From: an uncultured Gemmatimonadota bacterium
Lineage (GTDB): Bacteria > Gemmatimonadota > Gemmatimonadetes > Longimicrobiales > Longimicrobiaceae
Assembly: GCA_902805735.1 (NCBI GenBank)
Contig: CADCTW010000001.1
Location: forward strand, 62,001 to 126,000
Length of the DNA stretch: 64,000 nt
Direction of reading: 5' to 3'
Positions within the stretch are counted from its first letter, which is position 1, and every line of letters starts with the position of its first letter. The position numbers and the translations under genes were made by a program. The notes under the pieces are model-generated. The model was not told the DNA's origin and did not search any database. It worked only from the letters and a program-made list of their open reading frames with translations. Shown here piece after piece: positions 7,808 to 16,820 of this stretch.

Positions 7808-9015
7808 CGCGCGTCTCCCAGCGGCATGCGGGCGGTGTGGACGCGCGACGGCTTCTCCGGGGAGATCCAGGCGAAGACGACGGCGTCGCCGTCGCGGGCC
7901 ATGCGCGGTACGGAGCGCTCGGGAGCGCCGCCGAGCACGCGCGGCTCGCCCAGGGTGCCGGCGCGGGTGACGCGGCGGACGCGGACCTCGGCGGGGCCGC
8001 CCTGCGTGCGCTCGATCCAGCTCACCAGCGCGCCGCCGTCCACGATCTCCACGTCGGCGTGGCCGGCGGGGGTGCCGCCATCCACGCGGACGGGGGCGCT
8101 CCAGGTGGCTCCCGCGTCGTCCGAAAAGGCGACGTGCACGCGGGCCGTGTCGCGCGCGGCGGTGAACCACGCGATCACCACGCGCCGTCCGTCGGCCGAG
8201 AGGGCGGGGCCGTTGACGGGGCAGGCCGGGATCTTCCAGCCGTCGGCGTGCACGGGGCGCGGCTCCGTCCAGCGGCCGCCGGCGTGGCGCGTGAAGTAGA
8301 TGTCGCGGATCTCGTCCGCCGTGCGGTCGCGGTAGGCCACCAGCGGGCCGTCGGGGGTGGCCGTCATGGCCGTCTGGCAGCAGTCGCAGGCGCGGCCGTC
8401 CAGGGGCGTTTCGGGCGCCATCCCGCCGTCCGCGCCCACGAGGGTGGACATGACGGCGGTCTCGGCGGCGGGGTCGCCCTCCTCGCGGCCGGCGTACTTG
8501 CGGCCGTCCAGCCACGCCACGCCCACCGAGTCGCCCCCCGCCGCCCACAGCGACACGAAGCCGTGCTCCGCCGCCGCGCCGTCGCGGTGCGGGACCACGG
8601 CGGGGCTCCACGTGCGGCCCTCGTCACGCGAGCGGACGAGGCGCACCTCGTAGGCGTACTTCTCCTTGCCGTTCTTCTGCAGCCAGTGCGCGGCCAGCCC
8701 GCCGTCGCCCAGCGGGAGGATGGAGGGGAAGTCCGCCCAGTTCACGAACCACCCGCGCCCCTCGGCCACGGTGCGCGGCTCCGACCAGCGCCCGTCCTGG
8801 AGCAGGGCGTAGCGCAGCGCGTGCGCCGAATCCGGCCGAGGCTCGGTCCACGACAGGTACACGCGCCCGTCCGGGCCGGTGGCGAGATTGGGCGCGGTGC
8901 TCCCGGGCGCGGCCGGAGCCGCGATCTCCACCGGCCGCGCGGGCGCCGCGCCCTTGTCACCGCCGCCGCATGCGGCCAGCGCCAGCGCGAGGACGGGGAT
9001 GCATCGGATCTTCAT
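7804..9015 (-). CDS. Asp-box beta-propeller lipoprotein with CxCC cluster
   Basis: 403 residues. Lipobox LALAAC (C16) makes it a lipoprotein. Repeats resemble sialidase-type BNR/Asp boxes: SRDEGRTWSP (129-138) and SDDAGATWSAP, plus several degenerate YLSW/VAW strands, suggesting a six-bladed propeller. Catalytic residues of true sialidases are not evident, so enzymatic activity is not claimed. A cysteine group C210-D-C212-C213 with C265 (KIPACPVNGP) is notable and could bind metal or be redox-active. It is translationally coupled (ATGA) to a TlpA-like thioredoxin. Confidence 0.8.
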   Translation of the reverse strand: MKIRCIPVLALALAACGGGDKGAAPARPVEIAAPAAPGSTAPNLATGPDGRVYLSWTEPRPDSAHALRYALLQDGRWSEPRTVAEGRGWFVNWADFPSILPLGDGGLAAHWLQKNGKEKYAYEVRLVRSRDEGRTWSPAVVPHRDGAAAEHGFVSLWAAGGDSVGVAWLDGRKYAGREEGDPAAETAVMSTLVGADGGMAPETPLDGRACDCCQTAMTATPDGPLVAYRDRTADEIRDIYFTRHAGGRWTEPRPVHADGWKIPACPVNGPALSADGRRVVIAWFTAARDTARVHVAFSDDAGATWSAPVRVDGGTPAGHADVEIVDGGALVSWIERTQGGPAEVRVRRVTRAGTLGEPRVLGGAPERSVPRMARDGDAVVFAWISPEKPSRVHTARMPLGDAR

Positions 9016-9045
9016 CGTACGTCCAGGTTCGGGAACAAGACGGGC

Positions 9046-9077
9046 CTCACACAGAGGCACAGAGGCGCGGAGAGGAA
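9046..9077. repeat. Family A repeat, copy 5 (left half only)
   Basis: CACAGAGG units with a degenerate third unit (CGCGGAGA). It ends directly at the TAG stop (9078-9080) of the permease gene. Confidence 0.8.
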
Positions 9078-10703
9078 CTAGGCCGGCACGTCGCGCGAAA
9101 CGTCGAAGGCACGGAACGAAGCGCCCACGGCCCAGGTGAGCGGCAGGCAGCCGAGGGTGAGCACCCCTGCCGCCGCCAGTACCGCCGCGATGGCCGATTC
9201 GTTCGTGAGCCAGTGGGCCGCCATGGCCGTGAGCGCCGCCAGCCCGCCCAGCACGCCGAGCACCAGGAGCTTGGCGAAGAGGATCAGCATCCCCTTGCCC
9301 ACGAACTGTACGTTCTGGGCACCCTCCGTGGAAAGGCGGTAGGGCATCAGGAGGAAGAGCAGGTTGTCCGACGCGACCATCGACCATGCCAGCGGCGGCC
9401 CCAGGAGGGCGGGCGCGGCGAGCCACAGGTAGGGCACGGTGTGCGTGCTGGCGGCCACGCTGGCCAGCACCGCCCACTGCGCCGCCACGAACAGGGCGAC
9501 GGGCGCGAAGATCTGCCCCACCGCCACGGCATAAGGAGCGAGCGGCAGCCCCTTGAGGTACGCCATGCGGTCCAGGTCGCGCCGGAAGTCGAAGCCCACG
9601 TTGGGGAGGAGGATGGGGATCAGGACGGAAAAGCCCACCGCCGCCCACACCCCCGCCCGGTCCGGCTCCTCGCCCTGCATCCGCGGCACCAGCACGAAGA
9701 TGCCCACGTACATCGCCGGCAGCAGCAATGGGAGGAGGAGCGCGCGCGGGTTGCGCAGCATCTCCACCAGCTGGCGGCGCGCCAGGGGTGCGCCGGGGCC
9801 CAGCGGCGCCAGGCGCGGCACGCGCAGGCGCAGCTTCCACGGCCGCGACACCCCGGCCGACTCCCCGCTCCGCAGCCGCTCCATGCGCTTGCGGCTGGTG
9901 GCAAGCGAGCGCTCCGTGTACGCCACGTCCAGCGCCATCAGCAGCACACCCTGCAGCGCGATCACCCCCAGCGCCGCCGTGCCCCAGAGGAGCGCCGCCC
10001 GCGCCGAGCCGGCCGCGAACAGCTCGCCGAAGGGACGGATGGGAAAGGTGGCGATGCGCAGCGGCACCGACTGGATCACCGACTCCAGGATCTCGTGCGC
10101 CCGCGCCCCCTCCGGCACCGCCGCGGCCGCGCTCCCCACCGCCGACACGAGCGCCAGCCCGGCCGCCACCCAGAAGCCGCGCCCCACCCATGGCGAGCTC
10201 CACGCCGCCAACGCGGCGGTGGCGAGCGCCATCAGCTCGGTGGCGAGGTGCAGGAAGACCATCCCCAGCACCACGGCGGCGACGGCGGCGGCCGGGCTGG
10301 GCGCGTAGCGGTGGACGAAGACCGAGGCCCACAGCCCGGAGAGCATCCTCGTCCCCAGCCGCGACACCACGTGGTACGCCAGCAGCTCGCGCCGCGAGAG
10401 GGGCGCGGGGAAGAGGAAGTCGATCTCCTGCGGGGTGAAGGCGAGCGCCCGCCCCACCCACGCCTCCAGCAGCAGGAAGACGAGGATGGAGACGGGCACC
10501 CACGCGCGCAGGATGGCGGGATCGGGGCGCGGAAACTCGTCGTTGGCGTAGAATGCCAGGAACTGGCTTCCCAGCACGAGCAGAAAGAACCCCGCGACCA
10601 CCGCCATGCTCAGCGCCCCGCGCAGGCTCCCGGCCCGCCGCGCGAGGAAGCGAACCTTCCCCCACGCGGTCAGGCGGATCAGGAGCCATAGGCCGCTGTT
10701 CAC
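9078..10703 (-). CDS. ABC exporter permease, multi-spanning
   Basis: 541 residues from GTG 10703, overlapping the ATPase stop by 4 bp. At least ten hydrophobic segments are visible, for example ALSMAVVAGFFLLVLGSQFL, WVPVSILVFLLLEAWVG, MVFLHLATELMALATAALAA, LLLPLLLPAMYVGIFVLVP and LAAAGVLTLGCLPLTWAVGA. The overall pattern (long N-terminal membrane half, soluble RKRMERLR insert, second membrane half) fits the putative ABC-exporter permease families that pair with a single ATPase. The substrate is unknown. Confidence 0.82.
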   Translation of the reverse strand: MNSGLWLLIRLTAWGKVRFLARRAGSLRGALSMAVVAGFFLLVLGSQFLAFYANDEFPRPDPAILRAWVPVSILVFLLLEAWVGRALAFTPQEIDFLFPAPLSRRELLAYHVVSRLGTRMLSGLWASVFVHRYAPSPAAAVAAVVLGMVFLHLATELMALATAALAAWSSPWVGRGFWVAAGLALVSAVGSAAAAVPEGARAHEILESVIQSVPLRIATFPIRPFGELFAAGSARAALLWGTAALGVIALQGVLLMALDVAYTERSLATSRKRMERLRSGESAGVSRPWKLRLRVPRLAPLGPGAPLARRQLVEMLRNPRALLLPLLLPAMYVGIFVLVPRMQGEEPDRAGVWAAVGFSVLIPILLPNVGFDFRRDLDRMAYLKGLPLAPYAVAVGQIFAPVALFVAAQWAVLASVAASTHTVPYLWLAAPALLGPPLAWSMVASDNLLFLLMPYRLSTEGAQNVQFVGKGMLILFAKLLVLGVLGGLAALTAMAAHWLTNESAIAAVLAAAGVLTLGCLPLTWAVGASFRAFDVSRDVPA

Positions 10704-11440
10704 GTCGCCACCACGCCGTCGCCCTCGGTGGCGCGGAAGAAGATCTCCTCCAGCGACGCGGCCTCCCCCGGCGCGGCGAAGCGGCCGCGCAGCTCGTCCG
10801 TCGTCCCGCGGAAGAGGAGCTGCCCGCGGCGCAGGATGAGGAACGAGGTGCACAGCCCCTCGATCTGCCCCAGCAGGTGCGACGAGAGGACGACGGCGGC
10901 GCCGGCCTCCGCGCGGCGGCGCATGGCCGCGTACAGGGTGCGGATGCCGCGCGGGTCCAGCCCCGTGAGCGGCTCGTCGAAGAGGAGGACGGCGGGGTCG
11001 TGCAGGAGCCCGCACGCCACCGCCACCTTTTGCCGCATCCCGCGCGACAGCTCGTCCGCCATGCTGTCGCGCCGCTCGGTGAGCTCCAGCTCGTCCAGCA
11101 GGGCGGCGGCCCTGGCCTGCCACCCGTCCACGCCGTACACGCGCGCCGCGAACTCCAGGTGCTCCCACACCGTCAGCGAGCCGAAGAGGTGCGGCTCGTC
11201 GGGGATCAGCGCCAGGCGGCGCTTGGCGGCCACCGGTTCGCGCGCCACGTCGTGCCCGGCCACGCGCACGCTCCCCCCCGTGGGCGGGTGGATGCCGGCC
11301 AGGGCACGCAGCGTGGTGGTCTTCCCCGCCCCGTTGGGCCCCACCAGCCCCACGATCTCCCCGCCCTCCACCGCGAAGCTCACCCCGCGGACGGCCACGC
11401 GGTCGCCGTAGGTTTTGCTGAGCTGCTGGACTTCGATCAT
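10700..11440 (-). CDS. ABC transporter ATP-binding protein
   Basis: 246 residues. Walker A GPNGAGKTTTLR (34-45), Q-loop region IPDEPHLFGSLTVWEHL, signature ELSRGMRQKV, Walker B AVLLFDEPLTGLDP, and H-loop SSHLLGQIE. This is the CcmA/drug-exporter-like ATPase type. It pairs with the permease encoded downstream through a 4-bp GTGA overlap. ATG 11440 is the natural start; the minus-strand leader does not show a strong Shine-Dalgarno. Confidence 0.95.
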   Translation of the reverse strand: MIEVQQLSKTYGDRVAVRGVSFAVEGGEIVGLVGPNGAGKTTTLRALAGIHPPTGGSVRVAGHDVAREPVAAKRRLALIPDEPHLFGSLTVWEHLEFAARVYGVDGWQARAAALLDELELTERRDSMADELSRGMRQKVAVACGLLHDPAVLLFDEPLTGLDPRGIRTLYAAMRRRAEAGAAVVLSSHLLGQIEGLCTSFLILRRGQLLFRGTTDELRGRFAAPGEAASLEEIFFRATEGDGVVAT

Positions 11441-11530
11441 GAAAGGAGGACGGGGATCGGGAATGGTGGTGGGGCGCCCGGCAATCTGCCACCGTACGCG
11501 GGACGCGGCAACGCCGTCCGCCGGTGTTTC

Positions 11531-11556
11531 CCTGTGCCTCCGTGTCTCCGTGTGAG
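11531..11556. repeat. Family A repeat, copy 6 (right half only)
   Basis: CTGTGCCTCCGTGTCTCCGT-type right arm in the intergenic region between divergent genes. It is one of the few copies not next to a stop codon. Confidence 0.75.
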
Positions 11557-11637
11557 GCCCGCTTGAAACTCGCCCGGCGGGGGCTGCGTACGGGCATCCA
11601 GGGAACCACCCGCACGATCCGCAACCGGAGGACTTCC

Positions 11638-11922
11638 ATGTTCGGGATCATCACGCTGGCCGTCGCCGCCGCGGCGACCTTCTTCGGATACACCCAGTCG
11701 CGCCGCTTCGTCCGCAACCGGCTGCGCTTCGTGGACAAGGTGCACAGCGGGGGGATCCCCGCCCTCGCGGGGTTCGCGGCCATGGCCGTGGCGATGCCGG
11801 TGACCGCCATCCTGCCGCTGGTGGGGTTCGGGACGGCGCTCCTCTTCGGGATCGGCGTCGGGACGGGTGTGGCGGCCGGGCGCAGCGACATCCGGCACCG
11901 CAGGGTCGGGTCGGGCAGCTGA
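11638..11922 (+). CDS. Small membrane protein, unknown
   Basis: 94 residues. Start ATG 11638 is chosen for the good ribosome site CCGGAGGACTTCC; an upstream in-frame ATG at 11524 would lie before a family A half repeat and read through it. Hydrophobic segments IITLAVAAAATFFGY (N-terminus), ALAGFAAMAVAMPVTAILPL and GFGTALLFGIGVGTGVAAG indicate two or three membrane spans with a basic loop (SRRFVRNRLRF). No family recognised. Confidence 0.75.
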   Translation: MFGIITLAVAAAATFFGYTQSRRFVRNRLRFVDKVHSGGIPALAGFAAMAVAMPVTAILPLVGFGTALLFGIGVGTGVAAGRSDIRHRRVGSGS

Positions 11923-11936
11923 AGCGGAACAGCGGG

Positions 11937-11982
11937 CTCACGCAGAGGCACGGAGGAGAGCGATCCTCCGTGTCTCCGTGCG
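11937..11982. repeat. Family A palindromic repeat, copy 7 (short full hairpin)
   Basis: Left arm 11937-11957, right arm 11964-11982, diverged (CGCAGAGG, CACGGAGG units). The right end touches the TAA (11983-11985) of the frameshifted membrane gene. Confidence 0.85.
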
Positions 11983-12449
11983 TTACCGGTAGGCGATCAG
12001 CCGCCCCGCCGTGGCCGCCAGGGACCACAGGACGAGCGACGCCGCCGCCGGCGCCCGGGCGCCGGCACCCCACGGTCCCACGCGTGGGTGGAGGGGTACG
12101 CGCGGTGGAAGAGCGCCGCGCTGAGCGCGGCGAGGGCGATCAGCGCCAGCTTGGCGCGGAACGCGGGGTTGGCCGCCGTGGCCACCGCGTCCGACGCGAA
12201 GAGGAGCGCGCCCGACGAGGCGGCGACCCCGAAGCCGGCGCGCGCCAGGGGAAGGGTGAGGCGCCCCAGCTCCGACACGGCGATGCCGCGCCCCAGTCCC
12301 AGCAGGCGCAGGTCCCACGTCCAGGCCGCCCCCACCAGCAGCCCCAGCCCCAGGATGTGCAGCGTCTCCAGGGCGGGGTACAGCCAGGGCGGCGCCCGTA
12401 CGGCCGTGGCCGCGGGCGTCGCCTCCAGCCAGGCCAGCCACTCCGTCAT
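11983..12449 (-). pseudogene. DUF6644-like membrane protein, frameshifted
   Basis: From ATG 12449 the frame reads MTEWLAWLEA, PPWLYPALETLHILGLGLLV, WDLRLLGLG, SGALLFASDAV and HRAYPSTHAWDRG, then degenerates into an Arg-rich tail ending at 11997. The neighbouring frame continues with APAAASLVLWSLAATAGRLI and stops at 11983, a typical DUF6644-type C-terminus. The two parts join if one base is restored in the C4 run at 12068-12071. Four membrane spans are expected. It may be a true frameshift or a homopolymer sequencing error, like the two other cases in this window. Confidence 0.65.
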
Positions 12450-12785
12450 CCGCGCCGGATCTGGGCCGTGTCGCTGCCGATCCATTGGGAAGAACCCACC
12501 GCCGCCCGGGGTCAGGGTCTGGAGTGGGACATTTCGACCGCCATAAGTGAGACATTACCCCCGCCGCTCACAGGGGGGCTCCCTTAGCAGAGCTTGCCGG
12601 CCACGGAATATCACGGTGTTCGCGCCCGATCGTCTGGACATCTTGATCCGGCGAAAAGAAGCCATCTGAGGACGGCGATGCATGGTCGTAGGCAGACGCC
12701 GTCCTCCCGCTCCGCGGGCAATACGCGCAGTTCGTCTCGTAGCGTGAAGACGGCGGGGTCGGTCTGACCGGTGTATGAGAGCCGC
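12450..12785. other. Intergenic region with possible insertion-sequence remnant
   Basis: No convincing gene. An open frame on the minus strand (12568-12939) overlaps the Abi-like gene and has no recognisable features. Contains the direct repeats listed at 12523-12558. Composition is less GC-biased than the flanks, in line with foreign DNA. Confidence 0.5.
12523..12558. repeat. Pair of direct repeats resembling IS21-type terminal motifs
   Basis: AGTGGGACATTTC (12523-12535) and AGTGAGACATTAC (12546-12558) match at 11 of 13 positions with a 23-bp period. Repeated short motifs of this kind occur at the ends of IS21-family elements. No transposase is present in the window, so at most this is a solo end. 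Confidence 0.35.
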
Positions 12786-13403
12786 TCAGAACAGGTGTGG
12801 AGCCCAGCGGAGGTATCGCAGGTTCAGGGGGTGCATGACATCCTGCACCCGGTCGAAGCGACCAGCGAGGGTCGCCGCTCTGGGACTCATCCAGGACAGC
12901 AGTTCGAGCACCTCGCGCCGGATCTGCTGCGGATTCCATGGCAGTCCGCGTCCGTCGTCGTACGGATAGATCCGCTCATGGTGCATGACGCGGTTGCGCA
13001 CGATCAGGAGGTGTCGCAGTCGCTTGCGGATCAGCTTGAGGGGCGGACCTGAATTGTGTGGAAAGGCCTTCACCAACAGGGTCGGCCAGAGGACCCCGGG
13101 ATTCTCACGCGACCCTGAGTACGCTTCATCGAAGAGGAAGACCCAGAAGCTGAACGGCAGCGCGGCGACGAGCCGCCCCGGGGTGCGCAACCTCCGTGCG
13201 GCGCTGGCGCGATCTCCGTATCTGCGTCGGAACTGTTTCCGAAGGTCCTTCTTCGCGCCTTCAACGATTCGGGCATGGTCCGGGATCAGCACTGGAGACG
13301 TTGCGTCCATCCAGGTAGGGTACTCGTCATACTCGTTTGGCAGATCTGCATCGACCGGATACTGTGCGGTGATCGCTTCATGCACCCGATTCCGGAGCAC
13401 CAC
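12786..13403 (-). CDS. Abi_2/AbiF-like HEPN-domain abortive-infection protein
   Basis: 205 residues from GTG 13403. Typical Abi-family blocks: GRLVAALPFSFWVFLFDEAY, GVLWPTLLVKAFPH, and the HEPN RNase motif R136-NRVM-H141 in VRNRVMHHERIYPY, followed by WNPQQIRREVLELLSWMSP. Family similarity continues upstream of the GTG in the same frame to 13556 (LLNAAIAEALHPLLHALEVV), but no ATG, GTG or TTG is found there; an ATG at 13560-13562 is followed at once by TAA. The protein may therefore start at a rare codon or be 5'-damaged. The HEPN fold predicts an RNase toxin. A promoter and hairpin-terminator unit is encoded divergently at 13557-13681. Confidence 0.8.
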   Translation of the reverse strand: MVLRNRVHEAITAQYPVDADLPNEYDEYPTWMDATSPVLIPDHARIVEGAKKDLRKQFRRRYGDRASAARRLRTPGRLVAALPFSFWVFLFDEAYSGSRENPGVLWPTLLVKAFPHNSGPPLKLIRKRLRHLLIVRNRVMHHERIYPYDDGRGLPWNPQQIRREVLELLSWMSPRAATLAGRFDRVQDVMHPLNLRYLRWAPHLF

Positions 13404-13556
13404 CTCAAGTGCGTGCAGGAGGGGATGCAGGGCCTCGGCGATCGCGGCGTTCAGCAGGTACCGAGCGACTAACTCTTTGTCAGTTTCTTTCGGACTGCTC
13501 CTGTACCCTTCAAGGCGGTCACGGGACAGGATGCCTACAGCCTCAAGGTCTGAGCC

Positions 13557-13586
13557 TTACATAAGGGAACGCTTCGAGGGTATATT
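13557..13586 (+). promoter_or_regulatory. Promoter of putative small RNA
   Basis: TTACAT (13557-13562) and TATATT (13581-13586) with 18-bp spacing, the best sigma70-like promoter I noticed in the window. The -35 box overlaps the upstream end of the divergent Abi-like reading frame. Confidence 0.6.
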
Positions 13587-13592
13587 TGTTAT

Positions 13593-13681
13593 CGGAGCCC
13601 AGGGACCTCTGCCGCAAGGCATCTCCCCGGGACTGCAGGGCCCCTGAGGACGAAAGTCCTGAGGGGCCCTCGCTCGTTTTT
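13593..13681 (+). ncRNA. Putative small RNA divergent from the Abi-like gene
   Basis: About 89 nt from a predicted start 7 nt after the -10 box to the end of a T run. It contains a first hairpin with stem TGCC/GGCA and GCAA tetraloop inside a GGGA/TCCC outer pairing, then a strong terminator hairpin. No start codon with a meaningful reading frame is present. It does not match SRP, 6S or tmRNA features that I know. The position next to a HEPN Abi gene suggests an RNA partner or antitoxin; this is an inference. Confidence 0.5.
13638..13681 (+). terminator. Rho-independent terminator
   Basis: Stem 13638-13651 / 13656-13669 (14 bp with one G-G mismatch), GAAA tetraloop, and a T5 tract at 13677-13681. 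It is the only clear hairpin plus T-tract seen in the window. Confidence 0.75.
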
Positions 13682-14096
13682 CGGAGCGGCACGCGGAAAG
13701 TTAGTTTCCGAACCCGCTGCTGCCAACGCCCATCCAGCCCGCGGCTGCCCCTCAGCCCACCGCGCGGGGGGGTCGAAGCCGGTCGGCCAGGCCCCGTCCA
13801 GCGTCTTTGCGGATCACGAGGAGCATAGCACCCCCGCCTCGGCGAACCCCAGGACCGTGCAGAGGAGATACGGGAGATCTGACGACCACTGGGTTCTCAT
13901 GACCTTCCTCCATCATCGCTGCCCCCCCTCGCCTTCGCTGCGGAAAGTGGGTCTCCGGTCCGCGTCAGAGGGCCTTTCCGTGTCTCCGTGCTTTCCCCAT
14001 GGAAAGGAACAGGAAACGACAAAATGTTGCGCGCGGGGGCGCCCAAGAGTAGACTCGAAGAAGTCCCCGCCGTCCATCCTCCGCCCAGGATCTCCC
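13682..14096. other. Intergenic region before the TonB-dependent receptor
   Basis: No gene supported. A degenerate family A right half (CCGTGTCTCCGTG, about 13979-13992, marginal) and a ribosome site AGGA at 14087-14090 for the next gene are the only signals seen. Upstream in-frame codons of the receptor frame (from 13857) lack coding character. Confidence 0.5.
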
Positions 14097-16811
14097 GTGA
14101 GTACAATCTCGTCCGTGGGTCGTGCCTTTTGCGTCCTCGCGCTCCTGCTTGCCTCCGCGGGCGTGGCGCGCGCCCAGAACGGCGTCGTCACGGGCACCGT
14201 GACGGACTCCGCCAGCGGCGCGCCGCTGGGCGGGGTGGCGGTGCGCGTGGCCGGCGCGCAGGCCGGCACCACCACCCGCCCCGCCGGCACCTACCGCCTC
14301 CCCCTGGCCGCCGGCTCGTACGACCTGGTGGTGAGCCGCGTGGGGTACGCCACCGCGCGCATCCCCGTGCGCGTGTCCGCGGGAGCAACGATCACGCGCG
14401 ACGTGCGCCTGGCCGCCGCCGCCACCGCGCTGGAGGGGATCGTCGCCGTGGGCACGCGCCGGCCGGACCGCGTGGCGACGGAGACGCCCGTGCCGGTGGA
14501 CGTGGTGACCGCGGCGGACATCGAGGCGACGGGGCTCACCGAGACCAGCCAGATCATCCAGCGGCTCGCCCCCAGCGTCAACTTCCCGCGCGCCACGGTG
14601 GCGGACGGAACGGACCACGTGCGCCCGGCCACGCTGCGCGGGCTGGCGCCGGACCAGGCGCTGGTGCTGGTGAACGGCAAGCGCAGGCACGCCACGGCGC
14701 TGGTGAACGTCAACGGCACGGTGGGGCGCGGAAGCACCTCGGTGGACCTCAACGCCATCCCCGCCACCGTCATCGAGCGCATCGAGATCCTGCGCGAGGG
14801 GGCCGCGGCGCAGTACGGCTCGGACGCCATCGCGGGCGTCATCAACATCGTCCTCAAGAGCGGCGCCGAGCGCGAGCTGATGACCAGCGTGGGCCGCACC
14901 GCCGAGGGCGACGGCGAGGTGGTGCAGGTGGGCGGCAACGCGGGCTTCGAGATGGGCGGCGGGTCGCTGATGGTGGGCGCCGAGTTCCGCGACCGCGGCT
15001 TCACCAATCGCAGCCGCCCGGACCCGCGCACGCAGTACTTCGCGGGCGACCCGCGCGAGTCCACCATCGACCGCCTCAACCACCGCCAGGGCGACGCGGA
15101 CACGCGCGACTACGGCGCCTTCCTCAACGGCGCCTTCCCGCTCCTCCCCGGCGCGGCGGAGCTCTACGCGTTCGGCGGGGTCACGCGGCGCGAGGGCGAG
15201 GCGGCGGGCTTCTTCCGCCGCGCCAGCGACGCGCGCACCGTGCGGGCGATCCACCCCAACGGCTTCCTCCCCCTGATCACCTCGGACATCCTGGACGCCT
15301 CGGCGGCCCTGGGGGTGCGGGGGACGGTGGCGGGGTTCCGCTACGACCTGAGCGGCGTGTACGGGAGCAACTCGTTCGAGTACGGGGTCAACAACTCCAA
15401 CAACGTGTCGCTGGGCGCGGCGAGCCCCACCTCGTTCAACGCCGGCACCCTGAAGTTCAACCAGGCCACGGCCAACCTGGATCTGGTGCGCACCTTCGCC
15501 ATGGCGCGCCTCCCCGAGCCGCTGAGCGTGGCCTTCGGCGCGGAGTACCGCCGCGACGGCTACGGCATCGAAGCGGGCGAGGAGGCTTCGTACGTCAACG
15601 GCGGCGTGCGCGTGCTGGACGGCCCCAGCGCCGGCGCCCTCGCGGCGGTAGGCGCGCAGGTGTTCCCCGGCTTCCGCCCCACGGACGCAAAGGACGTCTC
15701 GCGCAACAGCGTGGCCGGGTACGTGGACGTGGAGGTCACCCCCGCGCGCCCGCTGCTGGTGACCTTTGCGGCGCGCGCGGAGAACTTCAGCGACTTCGGC
15801 TCCACGCTGGACGGGCGCGTGGCGGCGCGGCTGGAGCCGGTGGAAGGGTTCGCCCTGCGCGGGTCGGTGGGCACCGGGTTCCGGGCGCCCTCGCTGCAGC
15901 AGCAGTTCTTCTCCAGCACGGCCACCAACTTCATCGGCACCACTCCCTTCGACATCCGCACCTTCCCGGTGGAGAGCGCCGAGGCCAAGGTGCTGGGGGC
16001 CGAGCCGCTGCGCCCCGAGGAGTCGGTCAACTACAGCGCGGGGATCGCCTTCACCCCCACCCGTGACCTATCGGTGACGGTGGACGCGTACCAGATCGAC
16101 ATCGACGACCGCATCGTCTTCTCGGAGAACTTCACGGGCGCGCGGGTGCAGGCGCTCTTCCAGGCGGCGGGGCTGGCGGGGGTGACGGGCGGGCGCTTCT
16201 TCACCAACGCCATCGACACGCGCACGCGCGGCGTGGACGTGGTGGGGCAGTACGCGTACCGCTTTGGCCGCGCGAGCCAGCTGCGCGTGGTGGCGGGCGC
16301 CAACGTGACCGAAACCGAGGTGCTCACCAAGGTGGTGAAGACGCCCGCGGCGCTGGCCGGCTTCGAGGAGACGCTGTTCGGCCGCGTGGAGCGGGGGCGC
16401 ATCGAGTTCGGCCAGCCGCGCAACAGCGTCAACCTGAACCTCAACTACACGCGCGACCGGCTGGGCGTGAACCTCAACAACCGCCGCTTCGGCGAGGTCT
16501 CCGTGTTCGGCGCCATCGACCCGGACACGGCGACCGGCCCCGCGGCGCTGCGCACGCTGGACCAGACCTTCGACGCGAAGTGGATCACGGACCTGGACGT
16601 GTCGTTCCGCTTCCGCGGCGGCCTCACGGTGGCCTTGGGCGCCAACAACCTGTTCGACGTGTACCCCGAGGAGAACTTCCAGCGCACCACGGCCGAGCGC
16701 TCCGCGGGTGCCCAGGACAACTCCAACACCGGGATCTTCCCCTTCAATGGGATCTCGCCGTTCGGGTTCAACGGGGCGTTCTACTACGTGCGGTTCAACT
16801 TCCGGCCCTGA
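14097..16811 (+). CDS. TonB-dependent outer-membrane receptor
   Basis: 904 residues from GTG 14097, chosen because AGGA lies 6 bp before it and a signal peptide ([16 protein letters not shown]) follows directly. Domains: a carboxypeptidase-regulatory-like beta-sandwich (about 25-110, [20 protein letters not shown]), a plug (about 115-250, including [18 protein letters not shown] and [19 protein letters not shown]), and a 22-strand barrel to the C-terminus, which ends YYVRFNFRP. It imports an unknown large substrate across the outer membrane using TonB energy; a TonB gene lies at 53354. The regulatory-like N-domain is common in Bacteroidota and Gemmatimonadota receptors. Confidence 0.93.
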   Translation: MSTISSVGRAFCVLALLLASAGVARAQNGVVTGTVTDSASGAPLGGVAVRVAGAQAGTTTRPAGTYRLPLAAGSYDLVVSRVGYATARIPVRVSAGATITRDVRLAAAATALEGIVAVGTRRPDRVATETPVPVDVVTAADIEATGLTETSQIIQRLAPSVNFPRATVADGTDHVRPATLRGLAPDQALVLVNGKRRHATALVNVNGTVGRGSTSVDLNAIPATVIERIEILREGAAAQYGSDAIAGVINIVLKSGAERELMTSVGRTAEGDGEVVQVGGNAGFEMGGGSLMVGAEFRDRGFTNRSRPDPRTQYFAGDPRESTIDRLNHRQGDADTRDYGAFLNGAFPLLPGAAELYAFGGVTRREGEAAGFFRRASDARTVRAIHPNGFLPLITSDILDASAALGVRGTVAGFRYDLSGVYGSNSFEYGVNNSNNVSLGAASPTSFNAGTLKFNQATANLDLVRTFAMARLPEPLSVAFGAEYRRDGYGIEAGEEASYVNGGVRVLDGPSAGALAAVGAQVFPGFRPTDAKDVSRNSVAGYVDVEVTPARPLLVTFAARAENFSDFGSTLDGRVAARLEPVEGFALRGSVGTGFRAPSLQQQFFSSTATNFIGTTPFDIRTFPVESAEAKVLGAEPLRPEESVNYSAGIAFTPTRDLSVTVDAYQIDIDDRIVFSENFTGARVQALFQAAGLAGVTGGRFFTNAIDTRTRGVDVVGQYAYRFGRASQLRVVAGANVTETEVLTKVVKTPAALAGFEETLFGRVERGRIEFGQPRNSVNLNLNYTRDRLGVNLNNRRFGEVSVFGAIDPDTATGPAALRTLDQTFDAKWITDLDVSFRFRGGLTVALGANNLFDVYPEENFQRTTAERSAGAQDNSNTGIFPFNGISPFGFNGAFYYVRFNFRP

Positions 16812-16820
16812 AAACGGCGA

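Noticed and set aside
7804-9015. Calling the Asp-box protein a sialidase
   Set aside because: Asp boxes are present, but the Arg triad and catalytic Tyr/Glu of sialidases could not be identified.
12568-12939. Minus-strand open frame of 123 codons
   Set aside because: Overlaps the Abi-like gene in another frame, no recognisable motif or ribosome site.
13638-13669. CTGAGGA...GAAA resembling a hammerhead ribozyme core
   Set aside because: The GAAA is simply the tetraloop of the terminator stem; the other conserved core positions and three-stem layout are missing.
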